Assembly: GCA_964531165.1 (NCBI GenBank) | Contig: CAZHEA010000003.1 | Coordinates: forward strand, 1-64,000 | Length of the DNA: 64,000 bases | Direction of reading: 5' to 3' | Source: SZUA-229 sp964531165 | GTDB taxonomy: Bacteria > Pseudomonadota > Gammaproteobacteria > SZUA-229 | Shown here: in pieces, positions 24,323 to 31,712 of the stretch | How the letters are laid out: the number at the start of each line of letters is the position of its first letter | Numbering within the stretch: the stretch's first letter is position 1 | Program-made: the position numbers and the translations under genes | The notes under the pieces: model-generated | The model's input: the letters and a program-made list of their open reading frames with translations, nothing else | Database searches by the model: none | Told to the model about the DNA's origin: nothing

Positions 24323-24682
24323 ATGAGTGTGATTAAATTAAAGCATATCGTAAATGGTGTTGTAATTTCAGATATCGAGATTACCGAAGGTGAGTATACG
24401 ATTGGCAGAGGAAATGATAATAGTCTGCAGTTAGATGAGGGAGTGGTTAGCACACATCATGCGAAATTCTTGATTGAGCGTAGTCCTTATATGGACTCAA
24501 TTTATGATATAACCCTGGAAGATCTTAACAGTACTAATGGAATTTATGTCAATGGTAAGCGTATTACCAATCAACGCCTTAACCACAGTGATCAGATACG
24601 AATCGGGACCCATGAGTTTAAAATTTATGATCCGGCATCAGGTATTGGAACGCAGACAGAATTTTATATACCCGATGAGTAG
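24323..24682 (+). CDS. Stand-alone FHA-domain protein
   Basis: 119 residues, essentially one forkhead-associated domain. The phosphothreonine-binding residues are in place: IGRGNDNSLQL (Arg and Asn), STHHAKF (Ser and His) and LEDLNSTNGIYVNGKRI. FHA modules bind phosphothreonine peptides, so a Ser/Thr kinase partner is expected; the RIO kinase 1.4 kb downstream is the only visible candidate in this region. Upstream TATAAT (24244-24249) is a possible -10. The next gene (HDOD) follows 65 bases later. Confidence 0.88.
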   Translation: MSVIKLKHIVNGVVISDIEITEGEYTIGRGNDNSLQLDEGVVSTHHAKFLIERSPYMDSIYDITLEDLNSTNGIYVNGKRITNQRLNHSDQIRIGTHEFKIYDPASGIGTQTEFYIPDE

Positions 24683-24747
24683 CTGTCACTTTATGAGTAG
24701 TTGCAATCCTTAACAACCATCAGCCTGTACGATCAAAAGAAGTCCAT

Positions 24748-25605
24748 ATGCATACAGCTCAAAGCCTGGTAAAAGAATCAGTTGAACTGGTATCCCTGCC
24801 CGATGTGTATATCCGCTTAAGAAGCGTGATTAATTCTCCGCATACATCGATGTCCGATGTGGCGCAAATTCTGGTACATGACCCGGCAATTACAGCACGA
24901 TTATTAAAACTGGTTAATAGCCCGTTTTATGGCCTGGTATCTAAAGTCGACACCATGACCCATGCGATTAATTTACTGGGTACACAACAGGTACACGACC
25001 TGGTGCTGGCAACGGTGGTTATAGATAGCTTTTCCGGCTTCAGCAATGATTCCCTGAATATCTACGATTTCTGGTTTAACGGTGTGTATTGTGCTGTTAG
25101 TGCACGATTACTGGCTTATCATTGTGACAATATTGATACTGAAAGGCCGTTTATAGCTGGATTGTTACATAATATTGGTCATCTGGTGATGTTTCAAAAA
25201 TTACCCGCGCTGTGTGTTGAGAGCGCACAACTTGCCAGCCAGCAAGATATAGAGCTATATATTGCAGAGCGCTCTGTGCTGGGTTTTGACTATGCACAGG
25301 TCGGTGCTGAGTTAATGCGTGAGTGGATGTTGCCTGATAGCTTGCAAAATATCACTGAATTTCATAATGAGCCGGCGAAGGCGCCACAGTTCAGGCAGGA
25401 AACGGCGATTATCCATATTGCTACTGCCATCACCCGCAATGCTATTGCTGACATTGCTATCAGCGAAGATACATTGAAAATCAATCCGCTTTGCTGGCAG
25501 CTAACCGGGCTGGATGTCAATCACATGACAGACATCAAAAAAGACGTTGATCAGCAGGCTTCGCAGGTAATGAACCTGTTATTTACCCATAAAAAGAGTG
25601 CCTGA
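24748..25605 (+). CDS. HDOD-domain signalling protein
   Basis: 285 residues, a single HDOD domain (about 10-210) related to HD phosphohydrolases but lacking their metal site. Recognisable segments are SLPDVYIRLRSVINSPHTSMSDVAQILVHDPAITARLLKLVNSPFYG and the following TMTHAINLLGTQQVHDLVLA. In the family, HDOD proteins act as non-enzymatic adaptors in c-di-GMP, chemotaxis-like or stress signalling, sometimes with FHA proteins. No output domain is attached. Same direction as the FHA gene, 65 bases downstream, so a small regulatory operon is likely. Confidence 0.88.
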   Translation: MHTAQSLVKESVELVSLPDVYIRLRSVINSPHTSMSDVAQILVHDPAITARLLKLVNSPFYGLVSKVDTMTHAINLLGTQQVHDLVLATVVIDSFSGFSNDSLNIYDFWFNGVYCAVSARLLAYHCDNIDTERPFIAGLLHNIGHLVMFQKLPALCVESAQLASQQDIELYIAERSVLGFDYAQVGAELMREWMLPDSLQNITEFHNEPAKAPQFRQETAIIHIATAITRNAIADIAISEDTLKINPLCWQLTGLDVNHMTDIKKDVDQQASQVMNLLFTHKKSA

Positions 25606-25709
25606 TTGTGCAGTCTCAAACCCGACTATTTTCTAATTTGTCTCAATTCCAGTATATTCATATAAATATAGTCATTTCTTCTGACGCTTAAGTAAGGTAT
25701 AACAGCGCC

Positions 25710-26567
25710 ATGAAAACCCCTAAACGATTACAGCCGCTAGTTGAAGATGGCCTTATTGATGAGGTCATGTATCAGCTGATGAGCGGCAAGGAAGCAACCG
25801 TATACGTTGTGCGTTGCGGTTCTGAGATGCGTTGTGCAAAAGTCTATAAACAGGCGAACCAGCGTAGCTTCAAAAAAGCCTCTCAATATCAGGAAGGTCG
25901 AAAGGTACGTAATAGTCGCCGTGCCAGAGCCATGACACGGGGCTCAAAATATGGTCGTCATGAGCAGGAGCAAACCTGGCAAACCGCTGAGGTAGATGCC
26001 TTATATCGTCTGGCCAATGCCGGGGTGCGTGTACCTGAGCCTTATGGCTGTATTGATGGTGTGCTATTGATGGAATTAATTACGGATGCAGACGGCAATG
26101 CTGCACCACGCCTCGGTGATGTTGAAATGTCATCGGAGCAGGCGCTACAGGACCATGCCATGGTGATGCAATACATTACTCGCATGCTGTGTGCCGGCAT
26201 TGTGCATGGCGACTTATCTGAATTTAATGTGCTGGTTGATGAAAACGGGCCGGTGATCATTGATCTGCCGCAGGCGGTGGATGCGGCTGGAAATAATCAT
26301 GCACAGGCAATGTTAAGTCGTGATGTTGATAATATCAGTCGCTATTATGGTGAATTTGCCTCGCAGCTGAATTCAAGCCGTTATGCTGAGGAAATTTGGG
26401 AGCTATATGAAAACGGTGATCTACAGCCGGAAAGTGAGCTTAGCGGATTGTTTGAAGAGTCTGATCAGGCGGCGGATGTGGATACTGTGCTGCAGGAAAT
26501 AAAAGCGGCCTGGGAAGAAGAGCAGGAGCGGTTAGAGCGCATTAATGGCGATCAGGCACCGGTTTAA
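25710..26567 (+). CDS. RIO-family serine protein kinase
   Basis: 285 residues, RIO1-like. A glycine-poor nucleotide loop (LMSGKEATVYVV) and catalytic lysine (CAKVYK) are followed by the basic insertion RKVRNSRRARAMTRGSKYGRHEQE. The catalytic loop is HGDLSEFNVL and the metal-binding loop is IIDLPQAVD. Bacterial RIO kinases of this kind are widespread in Gammaproteobacteria; their substrates are not well known, though a ribosome-linked role is likely by analogy with eukaryotic RIO kinases. An acidic C-terminus (EEEQERLER) ends it. The stop overlaps the start of the RNA methyltransferase by one base, so the pair is co-expressed. Confidence 0.9.
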   Translation: MKTPKRLQPLVEDGLIDEVMYQLMSGKEATVYVVRCGSEMRCAKVYKQANQRSFKKASQYQEGRKVRNSRRARAMTRGSKYGRHEQEQTWQTAEVDALYRLANAGVRVPEPYGCIDGVLLMELITDADGNAAPRLGDVEMSSEQALQDHAMVMQYITRMLCAGIVHGDLSEFNVLVDENGPVIIDLPQAVDAAGNNHAQAMLSRDVDNISRYYGEFASQLNSSRYAEEIWELYENGDLQPESELSGLFEESDQAADVDTVLQEIKAAWEEEQERLERINGDQAPV

Positions 26568-27094
26568 TGGTGAGTACAAAACCGCATAGTGTCAGAATTG
26601 GTCTAATCAATCCGAAGAGCCCGGATAATGTTAATTCGGTTATGCGCGCAGCGGCTAATTATGCGGTTGATGCGGTGTTTTACAGTGGTAGCCGATATCA
26701 GCGTGCGCTTGAATTTTCCAGCAAAATACCGAATATCAGTCGTAGCCTTTGCCGGGATATTCCAAAGAGCCCGGTTGATGATATGACAGATCAGTTATCT
26801 GAAAATATGCAAATGGTCTGCGTAGAGTTTGCTGAAGATGCAATATCTTTACCCGAATATCAACACCCGGAAAAAGCACTGTATGTTTTTGGGCCGGAAG
26901 ATGGCAGTATTTCACAGGACATTATCGACCATGCTGATGCGGTTATTTATATTCCAACGCACGGCTGTATGAATTTAGCAGCAACCGTTAATGTATTGTT
27001 ATATGACCGGCTTGCCAAAGCGCAGCGTAGTTTGGCGGGTAATGGATTAATTCGTGAAAGTCGTGATGTTAATAATAATTTAAAGGTGCGTTAA
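26567..27094 (+). CDS. TrmH/SpoU-family RNA methyltransferase
   Basis: 175 residues, the size of a minimal SPOUT enzyme. The three family motifs are visible: IGLINPKSPDNVNSVMRAAANY (motif 1 with the conserved Asn and Arg), YVFGPEDGSI (motif 2) and YIPTHGCMNLAATVNVLLYDR (motif 3, the knot that binds SAM). It probably 2'-O-methylates tRNA or rRNA; the target is not deducible. Its coupling to a RIO kinase (one-base overlap) supports a link to ribosome or tRNA maturation. Confidence 0.88.
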   Translation: MVSTKPHSVRIGLINPKSPDNVNSVMRAAANYAVDAVFYSGSRYQRALEFSSKIPNISRSLCRDIPKSPVDDMTDQLSENMQMVCVEFAEDAISLPEYQHPEKALYVFGPEDGSISQDIIDHADAVIYIPTHGCMNLAATVNVLLYDRLAKAQRSLAGNGLIRESRDVNNNLKVR

Positions 27095-27245
27095 TTAGCA
27101 TTTATTTAAATATAGTGTATTTGTCGTATTTATATATAAATATAGAGAGAAACACGCTGTTCCGTTAAGGACGCAATATTTAAGTTAACGGCGCAGCCGT
27201 GATAAATAGATGAAACCATATTCGTGTTCTGAGATGATATATTCC

Positions 27246-27812
27246 ATGATGAAATATTTTAAACGTTATTTGATGATTATAACTTTTTTGTTAACGGTTA
27301 GTGCGTTCAATTTACATGCGGCAACTGAAAATAAAAATATTTATAGTGATGATGATATTTATTTGCGCTTTATACAGTTAACGCCACATCAGATTGCATC
27401 GTTTTATGAAGGCCGTGAATTTTCTAAAGCTGCCGTCGATAAGCTTACCGCTTCCTGCTATGTCACCGTTATTATAAAAAATAAGTCAGATACTTTTTTG
27501 TGGGTTGATATTGCTGAATGGAAGTTCATTGCAAACGGTAAAAATATACTGCAGCAGGATAGATCGTACTGGGATAAACAGTGGGATGAAATTGGTTTGA
27601 AGCAGGCACATCGTTCAACCTTTAACTGGACGTTGATGCCAGCGGTGCGGGATCTTTATCCGCAGGAGGAGGTTGGTGGGCGGATACCGATTGCAATGCA
27701 AAACGAACCGTTTACCGTGGTTTTGAATTTCCCTACAGGTGAGAATAGGCAAGGTAAGTTAAAAACAGTGACGATGGAAAATGTTGTCTGTAAACAGGAC
27801 GAAAGCAATTAA
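27246..27812 (+). CDS. Exported protein of unknown function
   Basis: 188 residues from ATG 27246, which gives a signal peptide of normal length (MMKYFKRYLMIITFLLTVSAFNLHA). The upstream in-frame ATG at 27210 would add twelve polar residues and lacks a ribosome-binding site. The mature part has no Cys pair or recognised domain. It reads as a beta-rich domain with the segments YLRFIQLTPHQIASFYEGREFSKAAVDKL and FTVVLNFPTGE. A hairpin CCGTTAA/TTAACGG (27162-27168 with 27185-27191) lies in the leader. It is 21 bases upstream of the TlpA-like gene and likely in one operon, perhaps acting with it in envelope biogenesis. Confidence 0.65.
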   Translation: MMKYFKRYLMIITFLLTVSAFNLHAATENKNIYSDDDIYLRFIQLTPHQIASFYEGREFSKAAVDKLTASCYVTVIIKNKSDTFLWVDIAEWKFIANGKNILQQDRSYWDKQWDEIGLKQAHRSTFNWTLMPAVRDLYPQEEVGGRIPIAMQNEPFTVVLNFPTGENRQGKLKTVTMENVVCKQDESN

Positions 27813-27833
27813 ATTCTAATAAAGCTATCTATT

Positions 27834-28382
27834 ATGAAACTAAACACATTACTCTTTATAACGTTACTGATTTTTTTAAATCAGGCTATTGCTCAAAAAA
27901 ATGTTCCCAAGGGAAGTCTTTCCCAGCAAAACCTTCCCCATGGCATCATTAAGCAGGATGGACGCAGTGCACCGACATTTAAACTCAATGATATTGATGG
28001 CGAGCCCTATCGTTTTGAAAGTTCAAAAGGCAAGTGGTCTTTTGTGCATTTCTGGGCCACCTGGTGCGGGCCGTGCCGCAAGGAAATTCCGACGATACAG
28101 GCGATAATTAAAAAATTCGAGAACACAAATCTTGATATTATTATTATTAATACCGCTGAATCGGAAGATGCGGTATTTAATTTCTTAGGGTTGTTAGCTC
28201 CGGACATTAATCCGTTAATGGATGTCGACGGGCTGGTAACTGAAAAATGGCAGCCTAGAGGATTGCCGGCAACGTATTTTGTTGACCCGCAGGGTAAGAT
28301 TCGTTATCTGGCACTGGGCGGTCGTCCATGGGACAGAGATGAATATCTTGAGTTTTTAAATGGCTTGAAAAATAATCGCTGA
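27834..28382 (+). CDS. TlpA/ResA-like thiol-disulfide protein
   Basis: 182 residues. A signal peptide (about 1-20) leads to a periplasmic thioredoxin fold with active site WCGPC (C78, C81). The ATYFVDPQGKIRYLALGG segment holds the cis-proline loop, and SAPTFKLNDIDGEPYRF is the usual AhpC/TSA-TlpA start of the fold. Such proteins reduce specific periplasmic disulfides, for instance in cytochrome c or metalloenzyme maturation. It is followed by a strong terminator, so the two-gene unit with the upstream exported protein ends here. Confidence 0.9.
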   Translation: MKLNTLLFITLLIFLNQAIAQKNVPKGSLSQQNLPHGIIKQDGRSAPTFKLNDIDGEPYRFESSKGKWSFVHFWATWCGPCRKEIPTIQAIIKKFENTNLDIIIINTAESEDAVFNFLGLLAPDINPLMDVDGLVTEKWQPRGLPATYFVDPQGKIRYLALGGRPWDRDEYLEFLNGLKNNR

Positions 28383-28405
28383 AGATATTTTTTACATATA
28401 TTGCT

Positions 28406-28439
28406 GTCGGTGCTATTTTATTCGCACCGACCATTTTTT
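28406..28439 (+). terminator. Terminator after the TlpA-like gene
   Basis: GTCGGTGC (28406-28413) pairs perfectly with GCACCGAC (28424-28431), followed by CATTTTTT. Confidence 0.88.
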
Positions 28440-28505
28440 AATGGTGTCCTTTTAAACTGGCTTATAAGTGCTGTGCCATCAGCTGTCAGGTAGAGCTAAG
28501 TAAAT

Positions 28506-30089
28506 ATGACAGTAATGTTATCCACAATTAAAATTATCGTTTTATTCATAACACTATTTATGGTTCTACTGATACAGGGCTGTAACTATCCCAGGGATAA
28601 TAATTCGAATGCGCCTTTACCATTAATTGAAAGCACTATTGCTGACGTGCATTCTGCAATTGAAAACAATCAGTACAGTTGTGAAAAAATTACACGTGCA
28701 TTTATTAATCGAATTAAATATTATAAGAATAATTCTAATCTGAACGCGGTTATTCTGTTAAATAAAAATGCCTTAACTAAGGCAAAAATGCTTGATCAGG
28801 AATTTCAACAAACCCATAAGTTAAGAGCACTTCATTGTATCCCGGTAGCATTAAAAGATAATTTTGATACTGCAGATATGCCAACGGAAGCCGGCTCTAT
28901 CGCTTTAAAAGGCTCGCTGCCAAACGATGATGCTTTTATGGTTAAACGTTTACGTGAAGCCGGTGCCATTATTATTGCAAAAACCAATATGGGGGAGTGG
29001 GCGTTTAGTCCGCTTAACACCATTAGCTCAACCCACGGTGAAACACGCAATGCCTACAATTCTGATTATGTTCCTGCGGGTTCCAGTGGTGGAACTGCGT
29101 CAGCCATTGCCGCAAGTTATGCCATTATTGGCATGGGAACAGATACCGGTAATTCAATTCGCGGCCCTGCTTCGCATCTTGCATTAGTGGGTATGCGTTC
29201 AACCATTGGATTGACCAGCCGTGATGGTGTTGTGCCGTTGCTGCTTAACCGGGATGTTGCCGGCCCTTTAACCCGTAATGTTACAGACGCGGCAAAAACA
29301 TTTAGCGTTATTGCCGGATATGATGTTGCGGACCCGATTACACATAATGCACATGCACAACAGAAAGTTGATTACACAACTTATTTGAATAAAAATGCTT
29401 TGCAGGGTGTCAGATTGGGTGTTATCCGGCAAATGTATGAAACTGAGCTGGCTGATTTTGAAGTGATGGATTTAATGGAACAGGCGATTATAGATCTTAA
29501 ATCTGCCGGTGCGGTTATTATCGATCCATTTGAAATTAAAAACTTTGTAAAGCTCAGTAACGCCACAGGTTTCTGTAGCCGCTTTAGATATGACCTGAAT
29601 CATTATTTAATCAGCAGTCATATTAAACCGCTAAAGCGCTTTCAGGACATAGTGGATCAAAACAGGTTTAATGCGCGTAATACCGATAATATGCATTGGG
29701 CGGCATCAATAACGCAGGTGCCAGAAAATATGCAGCCACCCTGTATCGATGTACAGGGTGATCCGCGGCGAAAACAGTTTCTCGATGCGGTTGTTGGCGC
29801 CATGAATACACAGCATCTGGATGCAATTATCTATCCTAGCTGGAGTAATCCGCCGCTAAAAATTGCTGATACTACAAGTCCACATGGCAATAACAGTCCG
29901 ATAATTGCACCGCATAGCGGACAACCGGCGATTACAGTACCGATGGGCTTTACTAGTGGAAACTTGCCAGCGGGTTTACAGTTTCTGGCGCGGCCCTACG
30001 ACGATGCAAAATTATTTGGCTATGCTTATGCTTATGAGCAAATAACTCAGCATCGCAAACCGCCGATATTGTTTCCAGCCATTCAATAG
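28506..30089 (+). CDS. Lipoprotein amidase (amidase-signature family)
   Basis: 527 residues. The N-terminus is a lipoprotein signal with lipobox LIQGC (Cys26), so the enzyme is probably membrane-anchored in the periplasm. The amidase-signature domain has the Ser-cisSer-Lys triad: Lys117 in ALKDNF, Ser193 in AGSSGG and Ser217 in DTGNSIRGPA. Spacing (76 and 24) matches the family. Such enzymes hydrolyse amide bonds, but the substrate range is broad (fatty-acid amides, peptides, acylamides) and not deducible. The position right after a terminator indicates an independent unit. It is not GatA: the lipobox and absence of gatB/gatC argue against that. Confidence 0.88.
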   Translation: MTVMLSTIKIIVLFITLFMVLLIQGCNYPRDNNSNAPLPLIESTIADVHSAIENNQYSCEKITRAFINRIKYYKNNSNLNAVILLNKNALTKAKMLDQEFQQTHKLRALHCIPVALKDNFDTADMPTEAGSIALKGSLPNDDAFMVKRLREAGAIIIAKTNMGEWAFSPLNTISSTHGETRNAYNSDYVPAGSSGGTASAIAASYAIIGMGTDTGNSIRGPASHLALVGMRSTIGLTSRDGVVPLLLNRDVAGPLTRNVTDAAKTFSVIAGYDVADPITHNAHAQQKVDYTTYLNKNALQGVRLGVIRQMYETELADFEVMDLMEQAIIDLKSAGAVIIDPFEIKNFVKLSNATGFCSRFRYDLNHYLISSHIKPLKRFQDIVDQNRFNARNTDNMHWAASITQVPENMQPPCIDVQGDPRRKQFLDAVVGAMNTQHLDAIIYPSWSNPPLKIADTTSPHGNNSPIIAPHSGQPAITVPMGFTSGNLPAGLQFLARPYDDAKLFGYAYAYEQITQHRKPPILFPAIQ

Positions 30090-30180
30090 TCTGTTAATTC
30101 AGCGTAAACAATGATTACGCCGCCTGTTGAATTCATTTATAATTCAGCTTTAGTGTGTATAACTGCTTTTAGGAATTTAG

Positions 30181-31413
30181 ATGCTTTTCTCTTCCCTTGA
30201 TTTTGCTGATGAAATTCAGCGTGGCATAAATGCCTGTGGATATTCTGATATGACAGAAATTCAGCAAATGGCAATCATCCCTGCACGTCGAGGAAAAGAT
30301 TTGCTTGCCAATGCACAAACCGGTACCGGTAAAACCGCAGCTTTCGCATTACCGGTACTTCAACAGATGTTAGACCGCCCAAAGCCGACGCAATCTCAAC
30401 AGCCCCGTACATTGATATTGACCCCAACCCGTGAACTGGCTGAACAACTGGCTCAGACGATTGCTGGCTATGCACAGTTTACCGGCTTGTCTGTTCTGGC
30501 ATTATATGGCGGTGTGAAATTATCCGCGCAGCAAAAAAAGCTTAAAGCAGGCGTTGATATTTTAGTATCAACCCCGGGTCGGCTAATTGAACACCTGGTT
30601 CAATGTAATGTTCACTTGTCACAGGTTGAATTTGTAGTACTTGATGAAGCAGACAGAATGCTCGATATGGGGTTTATATCCGATGTTAATGCACTGTTGC
30701 AGAAAGTACCTGAGTCTCATCAAACCTTAATGTTTTCTGCAACGATGAATCAACAGGTCAGCAATCTGGCAAAAAAATTATTAAATAAACATCAGGTCAT
30801 CAGTGCAGCAAAACAAAATGCCACGGCAGATACAGTTGATCACATTGTTTATGAAGTTGAAGAACGACGTAAAGTGGAATTGTTTATTGATTTACTTGAT
30901 GACAAAAACTGGTTTAAAGTACTGGTGTTTACCAGTACCAAAGCTCAGGCTGATGAATTAAAGCATTATCTTAAACAGGAAAAAATTTCAGCGGCAGTTT
31001 GTCACAGTGATAAAAGCCAGGGTGCACGCCGGCGGGCAATCGCCGATTTCAAATCAGATAAATTACAGGTGTTAATTGCAACAGAAGTGGCGGCCAGAGG
31101 CCTGGATATTCAGGGGCTGGATCATGTAGTAAATTTAAACCTGCCTTATCTGGCAGAAGATTATGTGCATCGAATTGGTCGTACTGGTCGAGCAGGGGCT
31201 AAGGGTGAAGCTATTTCATTTGTGAGCCGGGAAGAAGAGCGCACTTTAAACAGTATAGAGCGTTTAATCGGAGTGAAAATTAAGCGCCTGAAGATGCCGG
31301 GTTATGAAGTGGGTAGCCGGCAGACCTTACAGGAAACTATAAATAGAACCTCACGGCCATCACGTAAAAACAAACAGACTCAAACTCGTGTAATACAGCG
31401 TAATAAAAAATAA
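30181..31413 (+). CDS. DEAD-box ATP-dependent RNA helicase (RhlE-type)
   Basis: 410 residues with all motifs: AQTGTGKT (45-52), PTRELA (82-87), TPGR (131-134), DEAD (155-158), SAT (186-188), the domain-2 motifs ARGLDI and HRIGRTGR. A short basic C-terminal tail (RTSRPSRKNKQTQTRVIQRNKK) replaces a long extension. This layout fits the RhlE branch, which remodels ribosomal or mRNA structure, especially in the cold. AGGAAT lies just upstream of the ATG. A 70-residue DnaT-like frame starts 9 bases after the stop. Confidence 0.93.
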   Translation: MLFSSLDFADEIQRGINACGYSDMTEIQQMAIIPARRGKDLLANAQTGTGKTAAFALPVLQQMLDRPKPTQSQQPRTLILTPTRELAEQLAQTIAGYAQFTGLSVLALYGGVKLSAQQKKLKAGVDILVSTPGRLIEHLVQCNVHLSQVEFVVLDEADRMLDMGFISDVNALLQKVPESHQTLMFSATMNQQVSNLAKKLLNKHQVISAAKQNATADTVDHIVYEVEERRKVELFIDLLDDKNWFKVLVFTSTKAQADELKHYLKQEKISAAVCHSDKSQGARRRAIADFKSDKLQVLIATEVAARGLDIQGLDHVVNLNLPYLAEDYVHRIGRTGRAGAKGEAISFVSREEERTLNSIERLIGVKIKRLKMPGYEVGSRQTLQETINRTSRPSRKNKQTQTRVIQRNKK

Positions 31414-31422
31414 CAGTACTGT

Positions 31423-31635
31423 ATGTGCTACTTGTTAATTGACTGGAAACCATCTCAATCTGCTATTGACCTGATAAAGTTAAACGGTGTGAATGATGAG
31501 CAGATTTCCACTTCAGTAGAGTATTTAAAAAATCAGAGTGAAATTAGCAATCTTGATGATTTGTCCGGTTACGATAACTGGAATTCATTCTTTATACTAT
31601 TTTGTATTAAAGCGCATGCCGCGCCAAATCAATAA
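31423..31635 (+). CDS. Small DnaT-like protein, putative
   Basis: 70 residues. The pattern IDWKPSQSAIDLIKLNGVNDEQIS...YLKNQSEI...SGYDNWNSFFILFCIKAH resembles the single-stranded-DNA-binding DnaT C-terminal domain, as W-x-PS, a helix with LxxxG, then a WNxxF segment near the end. A clear ribosome-binding site is lacking, but the frame follows the helicase stop by only nine bases. The resemblance is from memory of the family pattern, so treat it as a hypothesis. It could also be a degraded fragment of a longer gene. Confidence 0.45.
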   Translation: MCYLLIDWKPSQSAIDLIKLNGVNDEQISTSVEYLKNQSEISNLDDLSGYDNWNSFFILFCIKAHAAPNQ

Positions 31636-31712
31636 TGATGTTAATTTCTGGTTCTCGTCAATCAGAAATGACAATCCCGGTGTTTGTTATTTTAATTTTT
31701 AAAAAATCATAA

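Noticed and set aside
28506..30089. GatA subunit of the tRNA-dependent amidotransferase
   Set aside because: Has a lipoprotein signal and no gatB or gatC neighbours; the amidase motifs are shared by the wider family.
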